From the NCBI RefSeq assembly GCF_016908375.1, contig NZ_JAFBDS010000002.1, forward strand, positions 1 through 64,000: a DNA stretch of 64,000 bases, read 5' to 3'. A program made the position numbers and the translations under genes. Under the pieces are notes generated by a model. It was not told the DNA's origin. It searched no databases and saw only the letters and a program-made list of their open reading frames with translations. The DNA is from Amphibacillus cookii. Lineage in GTDB: Bacteria > Bacillota > Bacilli > Bacillales > Amphibacillaceae. This document shows, in pieces, positions 1 to 7,767 of this stretch. Position 1 is the first letter of the stretch; each line of letters starts with the position of its first letter.

Positions 1-110
1 GTCACCTCGTGTGACAACGTCTAATTGACCTACATCCTGTAGGCCCGAAGCCGTGCCCGCAGAAAGGGAGTATATTTCCTCTGCGGGTATGTGATGAACC
101 TACACCTGCT
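1..110. repeat. Partial R1-type repeat with hairpin
   Basis: The words around 28-60 (a 'cctacatcctgtaggcccg'-like stretch followed by 'cgtgcccgc') recur in the full R1 copies near 25.5 kb and 40.4 kb, so this looks like a decayed R1 fragment. It also contains a hairpin, CCCGCAGA at 56-63 pairing with TCTGCGGG at 80-87. No T-run follows on either strand, so it is not called a terminator. Confidence 0.5.
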
Positions 111-161
111 AACATCATTCGTATTTGGAGAGCATATTTTTGTTATGTCCCGGCCTCATAT

Positions 162-287
162 TTAATTAAATCTTAGCTGTCTTGTGTGTAGCTCTGACAA
201 TAACAATGCAATAAACCTTTGGTCGAGTTGAAGATCAAGCGCTGCATAATAAGCTTCAAGTAACAAGTCATCTGATAGTTGTTTCAT
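162..287 (-). CDS. sda: Sda-like sporulation checkpoint protein (41 aa)
   Basis: Short gene of 41 codons read from the minus strand. The protein begins MKQLSDDLLLEAYY and continues with LDQRFIALLLSEL, matching the helical-hairpin plan of Sda (B. subtilis Sda starts MRKLSDELLIESYF). Sda blocks autophosphorylation of the sporulation kinases such as KinA, holding back Spo0A activation when DNA replication is disturbed. The start at 287 follows an AGGTGG ribosome-binding site about 7 bases upstream. The length is close to the 46-52 residues usual for the family. Its neighbour on the plus strand is an unrelated small membrane protein. The assignment rests on motif and size recognition only. DnaA-box control, known in B. 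subtilis, was not identified here. Confidence 0.82.
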   Translation of the reverse strand: MKQLSDDLLLEAYYAALDLQLDQRFIALLLSELHTRQLRFN

Positions 288-422
288 GTTATCGCCACCT
301 TTTTTTAGAAATTTCAAAAAACTATGCTTAAAGGAAAGATAAAGTTGTGAAATATTAAGAAATCCTTTATTATAATGTGTAGTATCAATACTTTTGTCGG
401 TCGACTCTTGAGGTGAAAAATT

Positions 423-647
423 ATGGAACTGTTAAGAAATGCATTACAATCACCATTTAATAATTTACTGGGTGTCTTTATTTATTTATTATTAATTATT
501 ATATTAACGATTACCGCTACTACGATTTTGTTGTATTTAATACCTAATCGCTTTTCTAGATCATTGAAGAATGGTATCGTCGGTTCAGTTACTTTTCTTA
601 TTATGATATTGTGGCTATACATCGTTGTTATGCGTCAATTAAATTAA
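423..647 (+). CDS. Small two-TM membrane protein, unknown
   Basis: 74-residue protein that I do not recognise. It has two hydrophobic segments (about residues 17-41 and 50-69) separated by a short basic loop (PNRFSRSLKNG), giving a hairpin membrane topology. A GAGGTGAAA ribosome-binding site sits 6 to 8 bases before the ATG. It stands alone between the divergent sda gene and the mhqD-like gene, with about 230 bp and a separate promoter before the latter, so there is no operon context. No charged or catalytic motif suggests a function. Confidence 0.6.
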   Translation: MELLRNALQSPFNNLLGVFIYLLLIIILTITATTILLYLIPNRFSRSLKNGIVGSVTFLIMILWLYIVVMRQLN

Positions 648-810
648 CACTTATATAAATTATCTTTCCCGAATGTTTAGTTATTAAACCCTCTGTTTAC
701 TCAGTAGAAATGAGTACGGATGGCCTTTTGTGGAAACCTTATAAATGGTAAATAATATGATGCGTTAGGATTATATAGAGGTGTTTACTATTAGGGGTAA
801 GTTGCTATCG

Positions 811-860
811 TTGACCTCACGTAATTGAAGCTGATATAATTATCTTGAATTCAAAATAAA
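811..860 (+). promoter_or_regulatory. mhqD promoter with MhqR-type operator
   Basis: A sigma-A promoter is visible: TTGACC at 811-816, an 18-base spacer and TATAAT at 835-840. Immediately downstream, 841-860 (tatcttgaattcaaaataaa) is built on the palindrome TTGAATTCAA and closely fits the MhqR operator known in B. subtilis (tATCTcgaAtTCgAgATaaa). Placed over the transcription start, it would let an MhqR-like MarR repressor block the gene until quinones or related electrophiles appear. MhqR itself is not in the window. Confidence 0.7.
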
Positions 861-878
861 AGAGGTGAAGTGAACCGA

Positions 879-1484
879 ATGAAGCATATATTTCGTAAAG
901 GGAATCCAAACAAACCTACGCTTTTATTGTTACATGGAACGGGAGGTTCAGAAGAGGATCTTATCCCTATCGCTGAAATGATTGATCCTGATGCCAACAT
1001 ACTGAGCTTAAGAGGAAATATCGTAGAGAATGGGATGCCGAGATTTTTTAGACGCTTGGCAGAAGGTGTGTTTGACGAAGAAGATTTAATTAAACAAACA
1101 GAGCATCTGTATGATTATTTATCGGAAGCAAGTGAAACGTATAAGTTTGACCGAGATAACGTGATTGCCATTGGCTATTCAAATGGTGCAAATATAGCAG
1201 GTAGTTTATTATTTCATTATAAGCACCCCTTAAAAGCTGCTATTCTGCATCACCCCATGGTACCAAGAAGAGGAATAACGTTGCCTCCACAACCACAACT
1301 TCCAATATTTATTGGTGCTGGTGTAAATGATCCGATTTGTCCGAAGCAAGAATCAACAGATTTGGAACAGTTATTGAGGAGCCAAGAGGCTGAAGTGACT
1401 GTGCATTGGGAAGAGAATGGTCATCAATTAACACGCACTGAAGTACTCGCAGCTAAACATTGGTATGAAGAACGTTTTAAGTAA
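879..1484 (+). CDS. mhqD: MhqD-like carboxylesterase / alpha-beta hydrolase
   Basis: 201-residue cytoplasmic hydrolase of the phospholipase/carboxylesterase type. The N-terminus MKHIFRKGN followed by LLLLHGTGG (oxyanion-hole region, residues 15-23), the nucleophile elbow GYSNG with Ser101, Asp151 in GVNDP and His182 in NGHQ give a complete catalytic triad. The sequence resembles B. subtilis MhqD (YodD), a quinone/catechol-stress hydrolase of the MhqR regulon, and the MhqR-like operator upstream supports that name. ATG 879 was chosen because the AGAGGTG site lies about 11 bases before it, whereas the in-frame GTG at 870 almost touches that site. A terminator follows at once, so the gene is monocistronic. 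The native substrate is not known even for the family member. Confidence 0.85.
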   Translation: MKHIFRKGNPNKPTLLLLHGTGGSEEDLIPIAEMIDPDANILSLRGNIVENGMPRFFRRLAEGVFDEEDLIKQTEHLYDYLSEASETYKFDRDNVIAIGYSNGANIAGSLLFHYKHPLKAAILHHPMVPRRGITLPPQPQLPIFIGAGVNDPICPKQESTDLEQLLRSQEAEVTVHWEENGHQLTRTEVLAAKHWYEERFK

Positions 1485-1514
1485 ACCTAAGCGATTATCG
1501 CTTAGGTTTTTTTC
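1483..1514 (+). terminator. Rho-independent terminator after mhqD
   Basis: Stem AAACCTAAGCGAT paired with ATCGCTTAGGTTT followed by a T-run. It overlaps the stop codon of the hydrolase gene. Confidence 0.9.
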
Positions 1515-1682
1515 GGTGCGTTCGCATGAAAAGTTCGTAAATTCGCACGAAAGATAAAAATTAATATTTAACGGAATCATTTTCATAATTCGCATATTTA
1601 CAAACAAATACGACGACATAGTTATTTATAGTTTTTTTGTGCGAAAATTAAATTGAAGAAAAGAGATACTATAATAAGCGGA

Positions 1683-1862
1683 GGAAACAATGGACGAGAC
1701 GCCTTTAGGACAGCATCAGTCGAAGATCCACTTGCGTAGCGTGTTTTTGCTCTACGCAAGTTAGCTGAGGCGATGCCTCAGGCTAGAGCTACAACATTTT
1801 ACGACGTTAGGAGGAAAATGTATGTAGCTTTCGTGCCCTTGGGTGAAAGCGAGTTCATTGAT
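1683..1862. repeat. R2-type interspersed repeat
   Basis: The 550-bp space before the GntR gene holds no credible gene. It holds a hairpin-rich stretch: ACTTGCGTAG pairs with CTACGCAAGT around a short loop (about 1729-1761). The flanking words 'gaagatccactt' and 'aagttagctga' recur at about 60.2 kb, defining a repeat class (R2) of the kind common between genes in Bacillaceae. A 24-codon ORF with a GGAGGAAACA leader starts at 1690 but lies wholly inside the repeat and is not called. Confidence 0.6.
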
Positions 1863-1983
1863 TGACGGAGCGCGTCAACGCACTTCTTCTTAGATATATT
1901 TATATATTAATATTCGTGTTTAGCGTTAGCTCAAGCTATTATGAAATCCACTAAATTATGATAAGTAAAAAATAAAATAGGTC

Positions 1984-2048
1984 TTTACAAATAAAAAAAA
2001 GAGGAGTATGATCTAACTGTACTACATAAACTAATACGGTTAGTACAG
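1984..2048 (+). promoter_or_regulatory. Promoter and GntR operator of the ytr-like operon
   Basis: TTTACA at 1984-1989, a 17-base spacer and TATGAT at 2007-2012 form a sigma-A promoter. Just downstream, CTGTACTA (2017-2024) and TAGTACAG (2041-2048) form a perfect inverted repeat with a 16-base centre. It straddles the expected transcription start, where a repressor would block RNA polymerase. YtrA-family GntR regulators bind widely spaced operators of this type, so autorepression by the first gene is inferred. Confidence 0.8.
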
Positions 2049-2065
2049 AAGGAAGGGAGGTTACT

Positions 2066-2449
2066 ATGTTTGAATTAGATCTAAGAAGTCGCGAACCCAT
2101 TTATCAGCAACTTGTTAATAAATTTAAAACGTTAATCATTAATCAAGTATTAGCGACAGATGAAAAGCTCCCTTCTGTACGTACATTAGCACAACAATTA
2201 ACGATTAATCCTAATACGATTCAAAAAGCGTATCGAGAGCTAGAAGTTCAAGGATATATATATTCAATAAAGGGCAAAGGAAGCTTTGTTGCTCCAATCA
2301 TTGAACAAGAAAACCAAGCAACGTTAACCACACTTAAAGAGGAATTGAAGAAGTTATTAAGTGAAGCAATTTTTTTGGGATTAACAAAACAAGAAGTCAT
2401 AAAGATGATTGATCAAATTATTGTTGAAGTAGAAGGGGGAGAAAAATAA
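2066..2449 (+). CDS. GntR family (YtrA subfamily) transcriptional regulator
   Basis: 127-residue regulator. Residues about 10-75 form the GntR winged helix, with the typical LPSVRTLAQQLTINPNTIQKAYRELEVQGYI core spread over the recognition helix and wing. The C-terminal tail of about 45 residues is short, as in the YtrA subfamily, and lacks a ligand-binding domain. YtrA regulators control ABC transporter operons induced by cell-wall-active compounds in B. subtilis. A strong AAGGGAGG site precedes the ATG. The stop codon overlaps the ATG of the ATPase gene by one base, so the genes are translationally coupled. The operator just upstream implies self-repression. Confidence 0.9.
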   Translation: MFELDLRSREPIYQQLVNKFKTLIINQVLATDEKLPSVRTLAQQLTINPNTIQKAYRELEVQGYIYSIKGKGSFVAPIIEQENQATLTTLKEELKKLLSEAIFLGLTKQEVIKMIDQIIVEVEGGEK

Positions 2450-3348
2450 TGATCCACGTCCAAGAAATAGGTAAGGCTTTTGGAAAAAAACAGGTGTTAA
2501 AAGGCGTGAATTTAACTGTAAATAAAGGGTCAATTTATGGTTTGTTAGGATCCAATGGCGCTGGAAAGACAACACTGCTTAAAGTGCTATCAGGTATATT
2601 TAAACAAGATAAAGGCTCAATTAGTATTGATCAGGCACCCGTTTTTGAACATGTGCTAACGAAACAGCGGCTTATTTTCATCCCGGATCAGCCTTATTTC
2701 TTCTCACATTATACGGTAAAACAAATGGCGGAATTTTATGCTGAAATTTATCCGGAATGGAATCAACAGCGCTTTTTACATTTACAGCAAATTTTAAATC
2801 TTGATATCAATGCGAAAGTTCATCAATTTTCAAAAGGCATGCAACGTCAGGTTTCCTTTTGGTTAGCTTTAAGTACGATGCCTGATTATTTAATTTTAGA
2901 TGAACCGTTTGATGGTCTGGATGCTGTTGTAAGGAAAAAAATTAAAAATTTAATTATAAATGATGTAGCTGAACGAGCAATGACAGTCATTGTCTCTTCA
3001 CATAATTTAAGAGAGGTAGAAGATATTTGTGACCATATTGGCATTTTACATCATGGACAGTTCATTTTGGAGAAAGACTTAGACGATTTGAAATCCGATA
3101 TCCATAAAATTCAAGTTGCCTTTAAACATGATATACCAGAACCCCTTTTTGATGCATTCACGGTGTTGCATCGCGAGGAAAGAGGAAGTGTTCATTTGAT
3201 TATTGTAAAAGGTAATCAAGATCAAGTTGATCAGGTAATTGAGCAAGCAAATCCACTTGTTTATGATCGATTGCCACTAACGCTTGAGGAAATATTTGTA
3301 TATGAAATGGAGGGTGTGGGCTATGCGATCGAAAACATCTTGGTATAA
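2449..3348 (+). CDS. ABC transporter ATP-binding protein (YtrB-like)
   Basis: 299-residue ABC ATPase energising the permease encoded next. Walker A is GSNGAGKTT (about residues 34-42). The signature is the variant FSKGMQRQ, Walker B is LILDEPFDGLD, and an SSHN switch histidine follows. The last 90 residues form the regulatory tail typical of ATPases paired with one large permease, as in YtrB or BcrA types. The gene lies between the GntR regulator (1-base overlap) and the permease (26-base overlap), showing tight coupling. Likely role: export of, or protection against, an envelope-active compound. The substrate cannot be read from the sequence. Confidence 0.9.
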   Translation: MIHVQEIGKAFGKKQVLKGVNLTVNKGSIYGLLGSNGAGKTTLLKVLSGIFKQDKGSISIDQAPVFEHVLTKQRLIFIPDQPYFFSHYTVKQMAEFYAEIYPEWNQQRFLHLQQILNLDINAKVHQFSKGMQRQVSFWLALSTMPDYLILDEPFDGLDAVVRKKIKNLIINDVAERAMTVIVSSHNLREVEDICDHIGILHHGQFILEKDLDDLKSDIHKIQVAFKHDIPEPLFDAFTVLHREERGSVHLIIVKGNQDQVDQVIEQANPLVYDRLPLTLEEIFVYEMEGVGYAIENILV

Positions 3349-5275
3349 CCATGAAATGATGAAACAAAACTTTAGACAAGTGGGTTGGATTAGCTTAGTC
3401 TATTTTGTCACAATCCTTCTAGCTGTTGTATTGAATATTCTTATGAAATTAGATATCGAGGATGCTTACTATGACATTTATTTCGAACAGCCTCTCTTCC
3501 AATTTAGTGAAGTGATTCAGATCTTAATGTTGTTTGCTGCTCCTGTCTTTATGGCTATGTTTATTTTGCGTTATTTACATCAAAAAGATGCAAGTGATTT
3601 TATCCATAGTTTGCCGATTACCCGTTCAAAATTGTTCTGGCAACAAATCGGGTTCGGCTTAGTCGCTTTATGGTTGCCAATTGTACTTAATGGAATCTTA
3701 CTTGGTATTATTTATAACTTTTTAGATGTCAGTCACTTTTTTACTATTAATCATTTGTTTTACTGGCTTAGTTTGACGATCATTATCCTTTCGTTTGTGT
3801 TTAGCGTTAGTATAGTGATTGGTATGATAACAGGGATTTCAATAATTCAAGGTATTTTCACATATGTTTTCCTGTTTTTTCCTGTAGGTTTTACAACGCT
3901 TGTAATTTTTAACTTGAATTTCGGTATGATTGGTATTCCAGAGTCTTATTTTATCGATGATAGAATTGCTCACTTTTCCCCAATAACAGATTTAGGAAAT
4001 TTATTCATGTTTGATAAGGCGACCACTTTTAAGTTAGTAGCTTATATTGTTTTAACAGTCATTTTAATACTATTTGCCTTATTGTTATATAGAAAACGCC
4101 CTGTTGAAGCAGCTAGTCAAGCGATTGCTTTTAAAAAATTAAAACCGATCTTCATTTATAGCTTTACTTTTTGTTTTACGTTAATTGGGGGCTTTTATTT
4201 TGGTTTTATTCAACAAGCTTATCAATGGATCATTATTGGCTATGTTATCTTTTCACTTATTGGCTATTTTGTTAGCCAAATGATAGTACAAAAATCGTGG
4301 CGTGTATTTACCACGTGGCGTGAATACGGCTATTTTATTATTGGTTTCACTTGTCTAATATTAGTTATTCTGTTTGATTTAACGGGATTTGAGAATCGCA
4401 TTCCTAAAACTGAAAACATTGAATCGGTATATGTGATTGATGATATGTATGGTTTTGTTGAAAGAGAGCAACTTTATGGAGAAGAGCAAGGTTTTACCAC
4501 ATTAGATGATATTGAAGCCGTACAAAAGCTACATCAGGAACTCATCGATCAAGCTGATCGAGGTAACTTCCTTTATGCTGACCGTATGGGATTAACGATC
4601 CGTTATCAATTGAAAAATGGAAGGACATTCGTAAGAGAGTATTATATAACAGGGGATGTAGCTGATTACCCACTACTTCATAACTTAATGCAAACTGAAA
4701 CCTATAAAAAATATTCAGAGCCGATCTTTAGGATTGATGAAGCTAGCGCTTATAAGTTGACTTTCACAAATAATTATGACTACAAACAACTTGTTATTAG
4801 TGATCGAGAGCAAGTTGTAGAATTAATTAATCGTTATCGTGAAGATATTTTGAATTTACCGATTCAAGAAGGTGGATTCATGACAGAGGCGGAAATTCAT
4901 CTTTCGAATCAAGGAAGCATCTATTTAAATTTAACCCCTAAATACGAGGGTGTCATTTCATGGCTGGAGCAAGAAGGTCTGTATAATCAAGTAATGTTAA
5001 CAATTGATGATATTGAAACAGTCATTTTCGCTAAGTTTACAGAGGATTACTATAATTATTCAGATGAAGAATTATTTGAACGTGTTCTTCCTGAACAGGA
5101 TAAAATGACAATTACTGATGATGATCAGCTTGAATTTATTTTAGACCATATGTATGGGGAGTACGATGAGGAAGAATATATGGCGGCTATTTACTTAAAA
5201 GGAAATAATTTTCCTTATGTCTTTTTTAGTGACTCGGAGAATGTGCCAAGCTTTGTATATGAATATTTCAATTAA
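3323..5275 (+). CDS. ABC transporter permease with large extracytoplasmic domain
   Basis: 650-residue membrane partner of the preceding ATPase. The first half has about eight hydrophobic segments (from about residue 20 to 350, starting after the leader MRSKTSWYNHEMMKQ). The C-terminal 280 or so residues are soluble, acidic and probably extracytoplasmic, matching the architecture of Bacillus permeases annotated with a DUF6449-type C-terminal domain. ATG 3323 was preferred because ATGGAGGGTG lies just before it, and it overlaps the end of the ATPase gene by 26 bases. An in-frame upstream start at 3284 has no ribosome-binding site. An ECF sigma gene follows 19 bases later. Function is inferred as peptide or antibiotic sensing or efflux. 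Confidence 0.8.
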   Translation: MRSKTSWYNHEMMKQNFRQVGWISLVYFVTILLAVVLNILMKLDIEDAYYDIYFEQPLFQFSEVIQILMLFAAPVFMAMFILRYLHQKDASDFIHSLPITRSKLFWQQIGFGLVALWLPIVLNGILLGIIYNFLDVSHFFTINHLFYWLSLTIIILSFVFSVSIVIGMITGISIIQGIFTYVFLFFPVGFTTLVIFNLNFGMIGIPESYFIDDRIAHFSPITDLGNLFMFDKATTFKLVAYIVLTVILILFALLLYRKRPVEAASQAIAFKKLKPIFIYSFTFCFTLIGGFYFGFIQQAYQWIIIGYVIFSLIGYFVSQMIVQKSWRVFTTWREYGYFIIGFTCLILVILFDLTGFENRIPKTENIESVYVIDDMYGFVEREQLYGEEQGFTTLDDIEAVQKLHQELIDQADRGNFLYADRMGLTIRYQLKNGRTFVREYYITGDVADYPLLHNLMQTETYKKYSEPIFRIDEASAYKLTFTNNYDYKQLVISDREQVVELINRYREDILNLPIQEGGFMTEAEIHLSNQGSIYLNLTPKYEGVISWLEQEGLYNQVMLTIDDIETVIFAKFTEDYYNYSDEELFERVLPEQDKMTITDDDQLEFILDHMYGEYDEEEYMAAIYLKGNNFPYVFFSDSENVPSFVYEYFN

Positions 5276-5294
5276 AAAGGAGATGCTATAAGGG

Positions 5295-5828
5295 ATGTAT
5301 GCGGTATTAGATCAGCAGGTTATACCAGATTTTGATGAATACTTTCATTCACATTACAATGAGATGTATTATACTGCAAAAAGAGTGGTTCATCAGCATT
5401 TTAGTGCCGAAGATGTTGTTCAAGAAGCCTATATAAAAGCATACAATAATTATGCCCATCTTAGTGATGGTTCTAAACGACGCGCGTGGTTACGAACGAT
5501 TGTTATACGAACGGCAATCGATTACTTGCGAAAAGAAAATAAATATGTGACGTTATCGATAGAACAGGAATTAGAGGTTGGCCATGATTATTGTTACACT
5601 GACAATTGTGTTCAAAATCAATTTGATTTGAATTTAGAATTTGAAGAAATTAAACATGCTATGCAGCAATTACCGCCTAATTTGCAAGCTGTTTTAGAAC
5701 TAAAATTACGCTTTGATTATAAAGATGAAGCCATTGCTGAGCGATTAAATATCTCACATTCGGCAGTAAAGACACGTTTGCACCGTGCTAGAAAACAATT
5801 AAGACAGGTCTATAATAAAGGTAATTAG
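5295..5828 (+). CDS. ECF-type RNA polymerase sigma factor
   Basis: 177-residue sigma-70 family protein of ECF size. Region 2 spans about residues 14-80 with the core-binding motif DVVQEAYIKAYNN and the -10 recognition helix around RRAWLRTIVIRTAIDYLRK. Region 4 spans about residues 115-172, with LPPNLQAVLELK and a helix-turn-helix ending in HSAVKTRLHRARKQLR. It directs RNA polymerase to a small dedicated regulon. It follows the permease gene after 19 bases, so it is probably the last large gene of the GntR/ABC operon. No anti-sigma gene follows, which is unusual. AAAGGAGATG stands about 10 bases before the ATG. The target promoters are unknown. Confidence 0.88.
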   Translation: MYAVLDQQVIPDFDEYFHSHYNEMYYTAKRVVHQHFSAEDVVQEAYIKAYNNYAHLSDGSKRRAWLRTIVIRTAIDYLRKENKYVTLSIEQELEVGHDYCYTDNCVQNQFDLNLEFEEIKHAMQQLPPNLQAVLELKLRFDYKDEAIAERLNISHSAVKTRLHRARKQLRQVYNKGN

Positions 5829-5891
5829 CAGTTTTTTCTGTCAATAGTGATTGAAATTTGGGGTAAGCTATGGTCAGGGAGGTGATGGGTG

Positions 5892-6035
5892 ATGAATCAA
5901 AGAAATATGATAATTCCAATTATTGCTTCTATTGGCGTAGGTGCTGCTACTTACTACAGCATGAGACGTAATGGAAATTTCCATCCTTTTCAACAAATGA
6001 CCCAAATGTTTAAAAATCCAATGAAATCTAATTAA
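5892..6035 (+). CDS. Small membrane-associated protein, DUF3918/YrzQ-like
   Basis: 47-residue protein starting MNQRNMIIPIIASIGVGAATYY. It has one short N-terminal hydrophobic helix and then a basic, Met/Phe-rich tail ending FKNPMKSN. The plan (short helix, YYSMRR, amphipathic tail) resembles the small Bacillus proteins of the DUF3918/YrzQ type, whose function is unknown. A GGGAGGTGATG site precedes the ATG at 5892, and a strong terminator follows 12 bases after the stop. It probably shares a transcript with the sigma factor gene 63 bp upstream. The family link is from recall only. Confidence 0.6.
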   Translation: MNQRNMIIPIIASIGVGAATYYSMRRNGNFHPFQQMTQMFKNPMKSN

Positions 6036-6046
6036 TCGATAGAAGG

Positions 6047-6077
6047 AACCCCTTATATTTATATATAAGGGGTTTTT
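6047..6077 (+). terminator. Terminator of the GntR/ABC/sigma operon
   Basis: AACCCCTTATAT pairs with ATATAAGGGGTT and is followed by TTTTT. An R1-like fragment (a 'gataaccgtctgtaa' word) lies directly downstream at 6079-6103. Confidence 0.9.
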
Positions 6078-6138
6078 ATCACTGATAACCGTCTGTAAGA
6101 CAGCATTTTAACTAACAAAGGCAATAAACATTTACTTT

Positions 6139-6203
6139 AACTGTCTGAAAATTCGGTTTTAACAAACATATCAATAGTGACAACTATTAAATTCTGTTAT
6201 AAT
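6139..6203 (+). promoter_or_regulatory. Candidate CodY box and -10 box
   Basis: AACTGTCTGAAAATT at 6139-6153 matches the CodY consensus AATTTTCWGAAAATT at 13 of 15 positions. A perfect TATAAT lies at 6198-6203 with only a weak -35 around 6175. CodY control of the downstream gene is a suggestion only. Confidence 0.4.
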
Positions 6204-6242
6204 GACGTAAGAACAAGATAAAAGCAGAGGAGTGTGTTTACT

Positions 6243-7289
6243 TTGACAAAGCAATTAACGGGATACGTTGGAACATACACAAAATCAGAAAGTGAAGGGG
6301 TTTATAAATTTACGTTAGATTTAGAACAACCCTTTATTACAGAAGTAAGTCCAGTGGCTAAACTTGATAACCCTACATATGTTACGGTTTCACGTGACAA
6401 TAATTTCTTATATGCGGTATCAAAAGAGGGTGATAACGGCGGTGTAACCGCATTCTCAATTGATTCAGCAACACATGAATTAAAAAAGCTGAATAGCTTA
6501 GCACAAGGGGGATCTCCACCATGTCATGTGAGTGTAAAAAGTGATAATTCAGTCGTTGTGACGGCTAACTATCATACAAAGCAAATTGTTTCTTACTTAA
6601 CAAATGCAGATGGTTCTTTAAAAGAGGTCGCTGATATTGCTGAACACGACGGGAGTGGGCCTCATGAGCGTCAAGAAAAACCACATATGCACTATGCTGG
6701 TTTTAGCCCAGATGAAAAGTATGTTATTGCAATAGACTTAGGTAGTGATACCATTACAAGTTATGCAATTGATCATGGTAAATTAACCAAACAACAGGTT
6801 TTCAATGCGCCAGAGGGAAGTGGTCCACGACATATTGTCTTTGCACCAAACGGTCAGTATGCTTATGTCATGACAGAACTATCTTCAGAAGTATTAACAT
6901 TAAGCTATAATGCACAAACAGGGGAGTTCAAGCAAGTGGATAAGATTAAAGCAATTCCTCCTCATCATCAAACCGTTAATGATGGAAGTGCAATCCATAT
7001 AAGTAATGATGGACAATTTGTATACGTTGCAAATAGAGGACATAATAGTATCGCTTTGTTCAAAGTAGAAGCTGACCATAAGCTTTCTCTGGTAGAATGG
7101 AAAGCTACAGAAGGTGACTGGCCGCGTGATTTTGTGTTAACACCTGATAATCGCTATCTCGTAGCATCGAATCAGAAGTCTGGGACGTTAACATTGTTTA
7201 GCCGTGATCAACAAACAGGCAAATTGACGTTAGTTCAACCGGGTATGATTGCGCCAGAATCTGTTTGTGTTAAATTTTTAAATGATTAA
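6243..7289 (+). CDS. Lactonase-family beta-propeller protein (6-phosphogluconolactonase-like)
   Basis: 348-residue cytoplasmic protein of the seven-bladed beta-propeller lactonase family (PF10282; B. subtilis YkgB/Pgl type), proposed to hydrolyse 6-phosphogluconolactone in the oxidative pentose phosphate pathway. It begins TGYVGTYTKSESEGVYKF. Blade repeats follow, such as GSGPHERQEKPHMHYAGFSP, GSGPRHIVFAPNGQYAYV and GDWPRDFVLTPDNRYLVASNQ. TTG 6243 was chosen because the AGAGGAG site lies 10 bases upstream; the in-frame GTG at 6234 is too close to it. The gene is monocistronic, with its own -10 box and a terminator. Enzymes of this fold also act on other lactones, so the substrate is probable rather than certain. 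Confidence 0.85.
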   Translation: MTKQLTGYVGTYTKSESEGVYKFTLDLEQPFITEVSPVAKLDNPTYVTVSRDNNFLYAVSKEGDNGGVTAFSIDSATHELKKLNSLAQGGSPPCHVSVKSDNSVVVTANYHTKQIVSYLTNADGSLKEVADIAEHDGSGPHERQEKPHMHYAGFSPDEKYVIAIDLGSDTITSYAIDHGKLTKQQVFNAPEGSGPRHIVFAPNGQYAYVMTELSSEVLTLSYNAQTGEFKQVDKIKAIPPHHQTVNDGSAIHISNDGQFVYVANRGHNSIALFKVEADHKLSLVEWKATEGDWPRDFVLTPDNRYLVASNQKSGTLTLFSRDQQTGKLTLVQPGMIAPESVCVKFLND

Positions 7290-7330
7290 CACGATCTTAT
7301 AACAAAGTATAAATTGAATTAAACTTATTT

Positions 7331-7373
7331 AAAATGGTTTTGATTTTTTGCTAAAAGTCAAAACCATTTTTAT
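7331..7373 (+). terminator. Terminator after the lactonase gene
   Basis: AAAATGGTTTTGA (7331-7343) pairs with TCAAAACCATTTT (7358-7370). The T-rich end suits the plus-strand gene. Confidence 0.8.
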
Positions 7374-7460
7374 GTTTCTTATAGGAAAAATAAAGTGGGA
7401 AATAGGAAAGTAAAAATGTATACCATATAAGTAAAGCCACAAAAACTGTCAAATTTTCGA

Positions 7461-7610
7461 TATAAATCGAACCTTCAATCAGTGAGCATTTTCATTTTTC
7501 TTCCACTGATTACAAGTTCGTTTAGTGAATCAGGCCATACCACCTCAATCGATTTGCTTTACTCTCTATTTTGAGGTGCGGGTTTTTCGGATGGGTTATC
7601 TGTGATAAAT
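7461..7610 (+). repeat. R1 interspersed repeat, internally deleted copy
   Basis: About 150 bp from 'tataaatcgaaccttcaatcagtg' style left end to 'ggttatctgtgataaa' right end. It contains the central palindrome in which CCTCAATC.. is followed by ..CTCTATTTTGAGG. Compared with the full copy at 58.6 kb, the middle portion is missing. Confidence 0.8.
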
Positions 7611-7767
7611 GGCTATAGATCTAAAATTATTGCGCAACCGTTTTCTTTTTACTAGTAATTGATTGAAATATTTAGTAAAATATATGTAGGGAGGTATAAA
7701 CCGAATACCTATAGTTTCATCTTTGATCATGCATAACCCTGTAAAATTTCACTAAGGAGGATTTTTA

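Noticed and set aside
56-87. Hairpin downstream of sda as a terminator
   Set aside because: Stem is good, but no T-run follows on the strand of sda and it sits in R1-like sequence.
1690-1764. 24-codon ORF with a good Shine-Dalgarno site
   Set aside because: It is contained in an R2 repeat; codons follow the hairpin arms rather than a protein pattern.
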